Assembly (NCBI RefSeq): GCF_024734895.1
Contig: NZ_CP091430.1
Coordinates: 5,350,501-5,414,500, forward strand
DNA: 64,000 nucleotides
DNA from: Paenibacillus spongiae
Lineage (GTDB): Bacteria; Bacillota; Bacilli; Paenibacillales; Paenibacillaceae
Direction: 5' to 3'
The position numbers and the translations under genes were made by a program. How positions within the stretch are numbered: position 1 is the first letter of the stretch; each line of letters starts with the position of its first letter. Positions 33,910 to 41,662 of this stretch are shown here, piece after piece. The notes below the pieces were generated by a model. It did not search any database, was not told where the DNA came from, and saw only the letters and a list, made by a program, of their open reading frames with translations.

Positions 33910-34683
33910 TTATAATTGGGATAAATAGTTCTCTTTCACCCAGTTCAGGCTGTTAGCAATACTTTCGAGCGGCGGATTCTGGCAGTTGTCCTGCTCGACA
34001 AGAAACCACTCCACATTCGCTTCCGAAGCTGCCGCAATGACTTCCTTCAGCGGAACATCGCCTTGTCCAAGCTCAAGCGTCACCATATTGCCCTGCTCGT
34101 CTTTGGTGAAATCCTTCAAGTGGAGAAGCGGCAGACGGCCGGCATACTTGCGAATGTACGCAAGCGGATCCTGCCCGGCAAACTGAACCCAGCAGACGTC
34201 CATCTCGACCTGAATATCTTCCGGCGCAGAAGCGGAGTAAATCGCATCGAATACGTACTCGCCATCCATCTGAAGATGGAATTCAAAATCATGGTTATGA
34301 TACGCAAACTGCAGCCCCTGCTTGCGGACTTCAGCTCCGGTTTCGATCCAGAATTCGATATGCTTCTTCCAATCTTCCACCTGCCCGCGCTCGGATTCCG
34401 GCAACCACGGACAAATGATATAACGCCCGCCAATCGCTTTCAGGTAGTCGATTTCTCCCTGCAGATCCTCGCGAAGACGATCCATTCCGACATGACTCCC
34501 GACGGCCTTCAGCCCGGTCTCCTTCAGGAGCTCCTTCATCTCAGCCGTCGATAGTCCACCATACCCTGCAAATTCCACGCCTTCATAGCCAAGCTCCGCA
34601 ACTTTCCGCAGCGTGCCGGCAAAATCGGCAGCAGTCTCATTCCGCAGCGTGAATAATTGCAGGCCAATACCCATTTTTCTCAT
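33910..34683 (-). CDS. sugar phosphate isomerase/epimerase (xylose isomerase-like TIM barrel)
   Basis: 257 residues from ATG at 34683 (AAAGGAG 11 bases upstream). AP-endonuclease-2 / IolE-type barrel with the metal-site strands EGVEFAGYGG, GLKAVGSHVG, FAYHNHDFEF, VEMDVCWVQFAGQDP, LPLLHLKDF and FLVEQDNC, giving the usual Glu-Asp-His-Glu metal set. Such proteins isomerise or epimerise sugars or keto-inositols. It precedes Gfo/Idh/MocA copy 5 and is divergent from an AraC gene. Confidence 0.9.
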   Translation of the reverse strand: MRKMGIGLQLFTLRNETAADFAGTLRKVAELGYEGVEFAGYGGLSTAEMKELLKETGLKAVGSHVGMDRLREDLQGEIDYLKAIGGRYIICPWLPESERGQVEDWKKHIEFWIETGAEVRKQGLQFAYHNHDFEFHLQMDGEYVFDAIYSASAPEDIQVEMDVCWVQFAGQDPLAYIRKYAGRLPLLHLKDFTKDEQGNMVTLELGQGDVPLKEVIAAASEANVEWFLVEQDNCQNPPLESIANSLNWVKENYLSQL

Positions 34684-34868
34684 CGGATCAGACACTCCTT
34701 TAAACGTAATGGTAAAGCCAGGCCGGGCGCCGGGTTCATTCCTGGGACAAACCCTTCCCTATTGCTGATTTGACTACATCTTACTACGAAATGGCTTAAA
34801 ACGAACATAAACGATATAATGATAACATCGAATATTTGACTATCATTTTCTAGCAAGGGGTCAAGAAC

Positions 34869-35732
34869 ATGAAATCCGAATCCACCGTTCTCTCCTGCGG
34901 CTATTCTTATCATACCCAACGGTTTGACGATCAGCACAACAATGGTCTTCACTCCTATCTGTTCCGCCTCCAAACCGAAGGTCACAGTGAAGCGGTCATT
35001 CAAGGGCGTCGAGTCGCGCTCCGGCCCGGCGATTTGCTGCTGCTGGAGCGGGGATCGACCTATGAGCTGCATGTGCAGGAGCACAGGCACAAAGGGGGAG
35101 AAGCCTCGATTGCCAGCGGCGATTATTACATTCTTTGCGAAGGGGAGTGGATCGATAGCTGGTGGACGCGCTCCTCAAAGCCGTCGCTCGCACATATCGA
35201 TCCGGATGAGAAGCTGTTAGGCTTGTGGCGGCATCTCATTGCCGAGAAACGGCGCCAGCCGGGAGGGGAGGATCGTGAGCTCATCGATTATTTGCTTCGA
35301 ACGATATGCTTATACTTGGAACGGGCCGTGACGGAAGCACAAGCGCCGAGTGCCCGTCCCCCATTTGCCGTGCTGCGGATGAAACGATATATCGAGGAGA
35401 ATGCGACGAGCCGGTTCAAAATCGAGGATGCCGCGAAGTATGCCGGCCTAAGCACGTCCCGTTCCGTCCATCTATTCAAGCAGCATGTCGGCCAGTCCAT
35501 GATGGCCTATGCGACCGGAGTCCGTTTATCCGCTGCGCTCGAACGGATGAAGTATACGTCCATGACGCTCCATCAGATCGCTGAAAACTGCGGCTTCGGC
35601 GAATATTCGTATTTCCATAAAGTATTCAAGCAGTATTACGGCATCTCGCCCGGCGTTTATCGAGACAGCATTACGAATGCAGCCGATGAGAACCTCGCCA
35701 CAGCAAAATCCGCTGCCGACGGCTATCTCTAA
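34869..35732 (+). CDS. AraC family transcriptional regulator
   Basis: 287 residues, ATG preceded by AAGGGG. N-terminal cupin domain (HSYLFRLQTEGHSEAVIQGR, LRPGDLLLLERGSTYELHV) and C-terminal DNA-binding domain (FKIEDAAKYAGLSTSRSVHL, LHQIAENCGFGEYSYFHKVF). Divergent from the isomerase/dehydrogenase pair across 185 bases containing a TATAAT at 34815-34820. It probably activates that pair on its sugar inducer. Confidence 0.92.
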   Translation: MKSESTVLSCGYSYHTQRFDDQHNNGLHSYLFRLQTEGHSEAVIQGRRVALRPGDLLLLERGSTYELHVQEHRHKGGEASIASGDYYILCEGEWIDSWWTRSSKPSLAHIDPDEKLLGLWRHLIAEKRRQPGGEDRELIDYLLRTICLYLERAVTEAQAPSARPPFAVLRMKRYIEENATSRFKIEDAAKYAGLSTSRSVHLFKQHVGQSMMAYATGVRLSAALERMKYTSMTLHQIAENCGFGEYSYFHKVFKQYYGISPGVYRDSITNAADENLATAKSAADGYL

Positions 35733-35795
35733 CCGCCGGTGAGTATTTCGCACGATGGCTCCGCCTCCGCAGTCGGCAGGGCGGCTTGAACGGGC

Positions 35796-35980
35796 TAACG
35801 GACATAGGTTCCGCTATTGTGTCGTTTCGGGGGTTTTTGCGAGTGTTGCAGACCTGAGAGCCCTTATTTGGCGGAACACGCAGCGAAATCGATGTTCCTT
35901 ATGAGAATAACGGATCTGATGTCCGCAACTAGCTCATAATGACCTAAATTCGACGATTAGCGGATCTTGTGTCCGTAACG
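35796..35980. repeat. three copies of a GGACAT...TCCG-type intergenic word
   Basis: TAACGGACATAGGTTCCGCT at 35796, TAACGGATCTGATGTCCGCA at 35909 and TAGCGGATCTTGTGTCCGTA at 35958 share inverted CGGA/TCCG arms around a variable centre; the second and third are in the opposite sense to the first. Such words are, from memory, scattered between genes in Paenibacillus-type genomes. Confidence 0.55.
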
Positions 35981-36004
35981 ATTCAGCACCTGCAATGTAA
36001 AGAA

Positions 36005-36035
36005 GGCCCCCTTGTCATCAACGGACAAAGAGGCC
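36005..36035 (-). terminator. terminator of the FAH gene
   Basis: Minus-strand GGCCTCTTTGTCC / TGACAAGGGGGCC hairpin followed by TTCTTTAC. Confidence 0.75.
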
Positions 36036-36065
36036 ATATGTGGGTTTATTCAGCTAAAGAATTCC

Positions 36066-36962
36066 TTAAGCTTCTTCAACGAAACGGTTGGTAAGGCTTC
36101 CCAGCTTCTCGATCTCGATCGTTACGACGTCGCCTGGCTTCACATACACTTGTTTTTCCGGCGGATAGCCCATAACGACGCCTTCCGGCGTGCCGGTCAG
36201 AATAATATCTCCGGGCGCAAGTGTCATGTGCTGCGAGATGTAGCTGACAATTTCGTCGCACTTGAAAATCATATCCGCAGTATTGGAGTTCTGACGGACT
36301 TCACCGTTCACGATCGACTTGATCACAAGATCGTTCGGGTTGCCGACTTCATCCGCAGTGACCAGGTAGGGGCCGAGAGGGCTGAAATCGTCGCAGGTTT
36401 TGCCTAGCAGCCATTGCTGCGTGCGCAGCTGCAGGTCGCGCGCAGACAAGTCGTTAACGGCGGCATAGCCGAAGACATGATCCAGCGCTTGCTCCTGCGG
36501 CACATATTTGGCGCGCTTGCCGATTACGATAACGAGCTCAGCTTCATAATCGAGCTTCTCGGTTACCTTCGGAACGGCGATATCTTTCTTGTGGCCGGTG
36601 AGCGTGTTATTGAATTTATTGAACAGGATCGGATATTCAGGAATCGGCGCATTCGTTTCTTCGGCATGCTTGCGGTAGTTGAGTCCGACGCAGATGATCT
36701 TGTTCGGGCGTGTGACGCAAGGCCCCCATTCAACCGCTTCTTCGTCAAGCACATAAGCGGCATCGCCCGCAGGCAAACCGTCTACATAAGCTTGCAGAGC
36801 GGCAACCGCTTCGCTGCCGCCTTCAATGACGGCCATAACATCCTGAGGCACTTGTCCGCCGGCAGGCTGCACCGCCAATGCTGCAGCAATATCGATAATG
36901 CCGGCTTCCGTCTTTACGCCCAATGCGGGCTTTCCATCCTGCATAACGGTTACGAGTTTCAT
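36066..36962 (-). CDS. fumarylacetoacetate hydrolase family protein, probable diketo-deoxy sugar acid hydrolase
   Basis: 298 residues from ATG at 36962 with AGGAGG upstream; the longer open frame runs into a tandem repeat and is not real. FAH fold signatures: ICVGLNYRKHAEE, DYEAELVIVIG (metal ligands Glu140, Glu142), NDLSARDLQ (Asp171), ILTGTPEGV. The family cleaves or hydrates beta-diketo acids. With the SDR gene upstream it matches the pair that finishes non-phosphorylating L-rhamnose/L-fucose catabolism: oxidation of a 2-keto-3-deoxy acid and hydrolysis of the 2,4-diketo product to pyruvate and lactate (inference). The 388-base gap to the SDR gene is filled by repeats. Confidence 0.9.
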   Translation of the reverse strand: MKLVTVMQDGKPALGVKTEAGIIDIAAALAVQPAGGQVPQDVMAVIEGGSEAVAALQAYVDGLPAGDAAYVLDEEAVEWGPCVTRPNKIICVGLNYRKHAEETNAPIPEYPILFNKFNNTLTGHKKDIAVPKVTEKLDYEAELVIVIGKRAKYVPQEQALDHVFGYAAVNDLSARDLQLRTQQWLLGKTCDDFSPLGPYLVTADEVGNPNDLVIKSIVNGEVRQNSNTADMIFKCDEIVSYISQHMTLAPGDIILTGTPEGVVMGYPPEKQVYVKPGDVVTIEIEKLGSLTNRFVEEA

Positions 36963-36983
36963 GGTATGATAGCCTCCTAAAAG

Positions 36984-37313
36984 TTTTGTGAGTTCTTCGC
37001 TCCAATAGAGCGAATTCAAGCAAAACTTGCTTCGTAAGCATAAGCTTCGTTTTGTGAGTTCTTCGCTCCAATAGAGCGAATTCAAGCAAAACTTGCTTCG
37101 TAAGCATACGCTTCGTTTTGTGAGTTCTTCGCTCCAATAGAGCGAATTCAAGCAAAACTTGCTTCGTAAGCATACGCTTCGTTTTGTGAGTTCTTCGCTC
37201 CAATAGAGCGAATTCAAGCAAAACTTGCTTCGTAAGCATACGCTTCGTTTTGTGAGTTCTTCGCTCCAATAGAGCGAATTCGAGCAAAACTTGCTTCGTA
37301 AGCTTACGCTTCG
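36984..37313. repeat. five tandem copies of a 66-bp repeat
   Basis: Units begin TTTTGTGAGTTCTTCGCTCC at 36984, 37050, 37116, 37182 and 37248. Copies are nearly identical: the first has GCATAAGCTTCG instead of GCATACGCTTCG, the last has CGAGCAAAAC and AGCTTACGC. Each unit contains short stems (TTCGCTC/GAGCGAA and AAGCAA/TTGCTT). The period is 22 codons and two minus-strand frames are stop-free, which creates spurious repetitive reading frames. It fills most of the gap between the SDR and FAH genes, so it is transcribed if they form an operon. Confidence 0.95.
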
Positions 37314-37350
37314 TTTGTTGATTGCCTGACGCGCTTGACCGGACGGCCGC

Positions 37351-38124
37351 TTAAGCGTTCTTGCCGGACGTCACGCCGCCATCGATGTAGAGCGGCGAGC
37401 CCATCATGAATTTCGACTCGTCCGAGGCGAGGAACAGCGCCGCCTTGGCCACATCCTCGGGACGGCCCAAATCGCCGCTAAGCTGGCGCTTCTTCAGCCC
37501 TTCGTATGCTTCCTCCGGATTATCGTAGGATTCGCGAAGATACTTTTCGACGAACGGCGTCAGAATGGTTCCCGGCAGCAGCGCATTGACCCGGATATTA
37601 TAAGGCGCGTAATCGACCTGCATCGACTTGGTCAGCGACAGAACCGCGCCCTTGGTCGCAGCATACACGGCACGCTTGCCCAGCCCGATCTCGGCGATGC
37701 AGGACGACATGTTAATGATCGAGCCCGACTTGCGCTCCATCATATGCGGCAGGACATATTTGCTCGGGACATAGACGCCGCGAATGTTAACGTTTACAAC
37801 GCGGTCCCACATATCCGGCTCAATCTCATGAAGCGCCCCGACGCCGCTAATCCCCGCATTGTTGAACAGGACATCGATATGCCCGAATTGCTTCAGGATC
37901 TCGTCCACCATCGGACTGACGGATGCAGGATCAGTTACGTCGGCTTTCATGTACACCGCTTCCCCGCCGGCTGCACGAATTTCCGCTGCCGTCTCTTCGC
38001 CTTTCTCCTCCGACAAATCGTTAACGATTACTTTCGCCCCTTCCGAAGCGAATAATATCGCGCTGCTCCTGCCGATGCCTGATGCTGCTCCGGTAATCAG
38101 AATTACTTTGCCTTGCAATCTCAT
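37351..38124 (-). CDS. short-chain dehydrogenase, probable 2-keto-3-deoxy sugar acid dehydrogenase
   Basis: 257 residues; GAGGAGTG precedes the ATG. Cofactor motif ITGAASGIGRSSA, NNAG, catalytic NMSSCIAEIGLGKRAVYAATK and C-terminal SPLYIDGGVTSG. The sequence style resembles 2-keto-3-deoxy-L-fuconate / L-rhamnonate 4-dehydrogenases, and its neighbours (IclR regulator upstream, FAH hydrolase downstream) support this. The dehydratase and first dehydrogenase of such a pathway are not in the adjacent genes, so they would be elsewhere. Confidence 0.85.
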   Translation of the reverse strand: MRLQGKVILITGAASGIGRSSAILFASEGAKVIVNDLSEEKGEETAAEIRAAGGEAVYMKADVTDPASVSPMVDEILKQFGHIDVLFNNAGISGVGALHEIEPDMWDRVVNVNIRGVYVPSKYVLPHMMERKSGSIINMSSCIAEIGLGKRAVYAATKGAVLSLTKSMQVDYAPYNIRVNALLPGTILTPFVEKYLRESYDNPEEAYEGLKKRQLSGDLGRPEDVAKAALFLASDESKFMMGSPLYIDGGVTSGKNA

Positions 38125-38152
38125 CTTCTTTCACTCCTCGTCTTGAGATCTA

Positions 38153-38902
38153 TTAGTTGGAAAGCCGCTCAGCCAGCTCGCATATTTCGCGCTTGGCCGC
38201 ATCGGCTTTATCCTTCCAGCAATGTACGGGCATCGAGCAGCTTACAGCGTAGACCGCTTCGCCCCGCCGGTTCAATACCGGTGCCGCAATGCAATTAAAC
38301 CCCATTACCGCTTCCTGCATATCGACCGCATAACCCTGCTCCCTAACCGCAATTAACGATCGCTGCAGTCCCTCGACATCCGGTACCGTATGCGCCGTCA
38401 GCGGTTTGAACTCCACATCGGCGAATATCCGCTGCAATCGATCTTCCGGTTCGTAGGCCAGCATCGCCTTGCCGAGTGCCGTCGCATAAGCGGGAAAACG
38501 CATACCGGGCTCCGATACGAGACGGACAGGCGACGGCGCTTCCACCTTCTCCAGGTAAAAGACATCCGCTCCCGACAATTTGGCCAATTGCACGGTTTCC
38601 CCCAGCCGGTCCCGGGTTATTGCCGCTTCCTGACGGAACTGCTCCTTCACATCGAAGCGCTGCATGTAGGAATAACCGAAATCCGACAGTACCGGACCGA
38701 CGGCGTAGGAACCGCTAACCTCCCGGATGACCCATTGAAGCGATTCCATGGTTTGCAGCAGCGAGAACATGGAGCTCTTGTTAAAATCCAGCATGCGGGA
38801 CAGCTCGATCAGCTTGTATTTCCCGGGCTCCTCCGCCAGAACGCGAAGGACAAGATGGGCCTTCTCCAGCGCAGGCACCCAATATTTCGGTTTGTCCGCC
38901 AT
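38153..38902 (-). CDS. IclR family transcriptional regulator
   Basis: 249 residues. N-terminal winged helix (PALEKAHLVLRVLAEEPGKY, KLIELSRMLDFNKSSMFSLL) and C-terminal IclR effector domain (RDRLGETVQLAKLSGADVFY, FPAYATALGKAMLAYEPEDR, GFNCIAAPVLNRRGEAVYAV). It begins the SDR-FAH operon and should repress it until a sugar acid binds. GGAGG lies 12 bases before the ATG. A perfect palindrome and extra half site lie directly upstream. Confidence 0.93.
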   Translation of the reverse strand: MADKPKYWVPALEKAHLVLRVLAEEPGKYKLIELSRMLDFNKSSMFSLLQTMESLQWVIREVSGSYAVGPVLSDFGYSYMQRFDVKEQFRQEAAITRDRLGETVQLAKLSGADVFYLEKVEAPSPVRLVSEPGMRFPAYATALGKAMLAYEPEDRLQRIFADVEFKPLTAHTVPDVEGLQRSLIAVREQGYAVDMQEAVMGFNCIAAPVLNRRGEAVYAVSCSMPVHCWKDKADAAKREICELAERLSN

Positions 38903-38924
38903 GGCAGATGCTAACCTCCAGTGA

Positions 38925-38999
38925 TGGTTTATTATAATAAACCAGTTTCCTAATAATAAACCTTATCCCGATTATACATGGGCCGCTCCTTCCCGGCAA
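38925..38999 (-). promoter_or_regulatory. IclR operon promoter with 20-bp palindromic operator
   Basis: Minus strand: -35 TTGCCG (38994-38999), 17-base spacer, -10 TATAAT (38971-38976). Downstream of the start site lie the perfect palindrome TGGTTTATTATAATAAACCA (38925-38944) and a second half site AATAATAAACC ending at 38962. The layout predicts road-block autorepression. Confidence 0.75.
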
Positions 39000-39118
39000 G
39001 ACCGTAATGCAAACTTCCTTCACCCCTTTTCCCTTGTCAAGCAGCAGCCCTTATCGAGATTGGACGACAGCCAAACCGGTCGGCCAGCTGTAATCTAACC
39101 TGTTATGACCGTCATGTA

Positions 39119-40357
39119 TCATTCCTCTACTGAAGCTGTATGCGCATTCCCGCGATGCATAAGCAGCAGCACGATGCTCAGGCCGAACGCGGCCGCAACG
39201 AGCAGGAAGGGAATCCGGGGATCGATCTGGTATGTCCATCCGCCTATGATACCGGCCGGAGATATACAGAGAATGACGAGCACGGACAGAATCGAGAAGA
39301 TCTTGGCCCGTTGATTGTCGTCGATGGCATTGGCCACCTGCGCTTCCAAATACGGCGAGCTGATCATCATGCCTACCGCCGCCATGATCGTGCTGATGCC
39401 AACCCACAACAGGTTTTCCGCCGGGATGACGACGAGCATGACCGTGGATATAACGGAGAGAACGAAGCCGCCGTTCATCGCCGACTGCACGAGCCGTTCC
39501 GGTATGCGGGGCATAATCAGCCACATGGTCAGCAGCATAACGACGGAGGAAACCGCCGGAAACAACGAAATCAGATCGCTGTCGATATGCAAATAATCAG
39601 CCAAATATAAGGACAGATACGTTCCCTTCATCGTCATTTGAAAATTAAACAGCATGTACACCCCAAAAATAAGAAGAAGAGGCCGGTTCGTTAGCACATT
39701 CTTGATCGCGTTCATATACTCGTTTAAGCTTTCCTTCAACCCGAGCTCGCGGGATTCGCGCATTTTGCGCTTGCCGATATCCGTTTCGCGCGTCGTCATA
39801 TGGCGACCTATAAATTGCAGTGTCATACATACGAATGCAAGGCCGTACATCATCCTAACCCCGGGGACCAGGGAAAAATGGTGCACCAGCAATCCGCCGA
39901 GCGGAGCGAACAGCCCGCCTACGACACCGATAAATTGAAGGAGCGTAAAGACGTACGTTCTTACCGAAGGCTCCGTGTCCTCCACCAGCAGGCAGTAGAA
40001 CGCGGTATGCGGTATCCGTTGGAACCCGTTTACGATTGCCGCAATAACGAACAGCCAGACGTTCTGAGTGACCATCCACAGCAGCGTAGCTACCGACCAG
40101 CTCAATAAATCAAAATAGAGCAGGGCATATTTTCTCCCCATACGATCCGTCAAATAACCGCTAATAAATGAAGAAAGCACCTGCACGATCAAGCCGATCG
40201 TCGCAATCCAGCCAATGGCCGTTTCGTTCAAGCCTAGTTCAACCATATAGATGGTGGCATAGGTCGTATACATGCTGTACGGAATAAGAAAAAGCGGCTC
40301 GAAGGCGAGACAGCCTCTGCTGTTCCCCTTAAGCCTGTGAAACATGGTTCTGCTCAT
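39119..40357 (-). CDS. MFS transporter
   Basis: 412 residues with about 12 membrane helices; GGAGG precedes the ATG. The loop 2-3 motif DRMGRKYALLY is the MFS signature. Two six-helix halves are joined by a charged loop (RETDIGKRKMRESRELGLKE). The substrate is unknown. It lies upstream of the IclR-SDR-FAH operon on the same strand but that operon has its own promoter, so import of the sugar acid is only a guess; drug efflux is an alternative. Confidence 0.88.
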   Translation of the reverse strand: MSRTMFHRLKGNSRGCLAFEPLFLIPYSMYTTYATIYMVELGLNETAIGWIATIGLIVQVLSSFISGYLTDRMGRKYALLYFDLLSWSVATLLWMVTQNVWLFVIAAIVNGFQRIPHTAFYCLLVEDTEPSVRTYVFTLLQFIGVVGGLFAPLGGLLVHHFSLVPGVRMMYGLAFVCMTLQFIGRHMTTRETDIGKRKMRESRELGLKESLNEYMNAIKNVLTNRPLLLIFGVYMLFNFQMTMKGTYLSLYLADYLHIDSDLISLFPAVSSVVMLLTMWLIMPRIPERLVQSAMNGGFVLSVISTVMLVVIPAENLLWVGISTIMAAVGMMISSPYLEAQVANAIDDNQRAKIFSILSVLVILCISPAGIIGGWTYQIDPRIPFLLVAAAFGLSIVLLLMHRGNAHTASVEE

Positions 40358-40442
40358 CCGAATACCTCCAAGATGCTAATGATGCTCTGTATATTTCTTA
40401 CGTTCGATAAGGAGCGGTCATCTCCTGCTCCAAAAAGGGCAT

Positions 40443-40471
40443 TTGACTTTGCCTCTAACTCTTGTTGTAAT
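40443..40471 (+). promoter_or_regulatory. sigma-A promoter of the lipoate ligase gene
   Basis: -35 TTGACT (40443-40448), 17-base spacer, -10 TGTAAT (40466-40471), 36 bases before the start codon. Confidence 0.75.
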
Positions 40472-40506
40472 GGATTTATGAAGAACGCCCTACGGAGGTA
40501 GACACT

Positions 40507-41508
40507 ATGCTATTTATCGATAATCGCGGAAACACGGATCCCGCCCTCAACCTGGCTCTGGAAGAGTATATCCTGCGCAACCTGCTGACCGGCGACAGCT
40601 ATTTGCTGTTCTATATCAATGAACCATCCATCATTATCGGCAAAAATCAGAACACGATCGAGGAGATCAACACGGATTATGTCCGCGACCACAAGCTTCA
40701 TGTCGTGCGCCGGCTGTCCGGAGGCGGTGCGGTATATCACGATCTCGGCAATTTGAACTTCAGCTTCATCACCAAGGATGACGGCAACTCCTTCCACAAT
40801 TTCGCCAAGTTTACGCAGCCCGTTATCGATGCCCTGGGCAAGCTCGGCGTTCATGCCGAGCTGACGGGACGCAACGACATTCAAGTCGGCGACCGGAAGA
40901 TTTCCGGCAACGCCCAATTCGCCACCAAGGGCCGCATGTTCAGCCATGGGACCCTCTTGTTCGATTCGGCTATGGAGAACGTCGCTTCCGCACTGAAGGT
41001 TAAGCCGATCAAGATCGAGTCCAAGGGAACGAAGTCGGTACGGGGACGCGTGGCGAATATTTCGGAATTTCTAACGCAATCGATGACAACCGAGCAATTC
41101 CGTACGGCGCTGCTGCGCGAGCTGTTCAATTGCGAACCGGACGTTGTACCGCAGTATAAGCTGTCAGAAGCGGAATGGGCCGATGTCGGCAAGCTGGCCG
41201 AGGAGCGGTACCGCAGCTGGGACTGGAACTACGGCCGTTCGCCGAAGTGCAACATTCAGAACATCCGCAAATTTGCTTCAGGCATCATTGATGCCCGCCT
41301 CGATGTGGAGGATGGCCGGATCGCCGGAATTCGGCTGTTCGGCGATTACTTCGGCGCACACGACGTGGACGAGCTGGAGCAGCTGTTAATCGGGACCCGC
41401 TATGAAGAGGCTGCGCTTCGCCAAGCGATCGCGAACGTGGACCTGACCCGTTACTTCGGGAAGCTGACGGAGGATGAGTTTATCGGGCTGCTGATGCTGC
41501 AGGATTAA
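40507..41508 (+). CDS. lplJ: lipoate-protein ligase A (LplJ type)
   Basis: 333 residues, with GGAGGT before the ATG. Catalytic-domain signatures NEPSIIIGKNQNTIEEIN, RRLSGGGAVYHDLGNLNFSF, GRNDIQVGDRKISGNAQ and a C-terminal accessory domain from about 250 (WDWNYGRSPKCN). The enzyme activates lipoate with ATP and attaches it to E2 and GcvH domains; LplJ is the Bacillus scavenging ligase. Monocistronic, with its own promoter and terminator. Confidence 0.95.
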   Translation: MLFIDNRGNTDPALNLALEEYILRNLLTGDSYLLFYINEPSIIIGKNQNTIEEINTDYVRDHKLHVVRRLSGGGAVYHDLGNLNFSFITKDDGNSFHNFAKFTQPVIDALGKLGVHAELTGRNDIQVGDRKISGNAQFATKGRMFSHGTLLFDSAMENVASALKVKPIKIESKGTKSVRGRVANISEFLTQSMTTEQFRTALLRELFNCEPDVVPQYKLSEAEWADVGKLAEERYRSWDWNYGRSPKCNIQNIRKFASGIIDARLDVEDGRIAGIRLFGDYFGAHDVDELEQLLIGTRYEEAALRQAIANVDLTRYFGKLTEDEFIGLLMLQD

Positions 41509-41538
41509 GCCGTCCGTTACCTGCCATACGACCAGAAT

Positions 41539-41582
41539 AAGGCTCTCATGCGGGAAAGAAATTACCCGCTGAGAGCCTTTTT
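41539..41582 (+). terminator. Rho-independent terminator of lplJ
   Basis: Stem AAGGCTCTC / GAGAGCCTT extended by CGGG/CCCG, then TTTTTC. May also serve the convergent GH4 gene. Confidence 0.92.
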
Positions 41583-41662
41583 CGCATGAACAATTTCTAT
41601 CAGGTCCCGAGAAGAGACTAACCTCGCCGTCCAAGTACGGCATAAGTCGTTTCTTCTGGAGC

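Larger units (their letters stand above)
35733..36065. other. 333-base intergenic region with repeated elements, no gene seen
   Basis: Holds three related short palindromic words (next entry) and, at its end, the terminator of the FAH gene. No supported reading frame. Confidence 0.7.

Noticed and set aside
36823-37287. Repetitive proteins of 22-residue units on the minus strand across the 66-bp array
   Set aside because: They arise because the repeat length is a multiple of three and two frames lack stops; there is no ribosome site and the real FAH start is at 36962.
36984-37313. CRISPR array
   Set aside because: The repeats are directly adjacent with no variable spacers, so this is a tandem repeat, and no cas genes are near.
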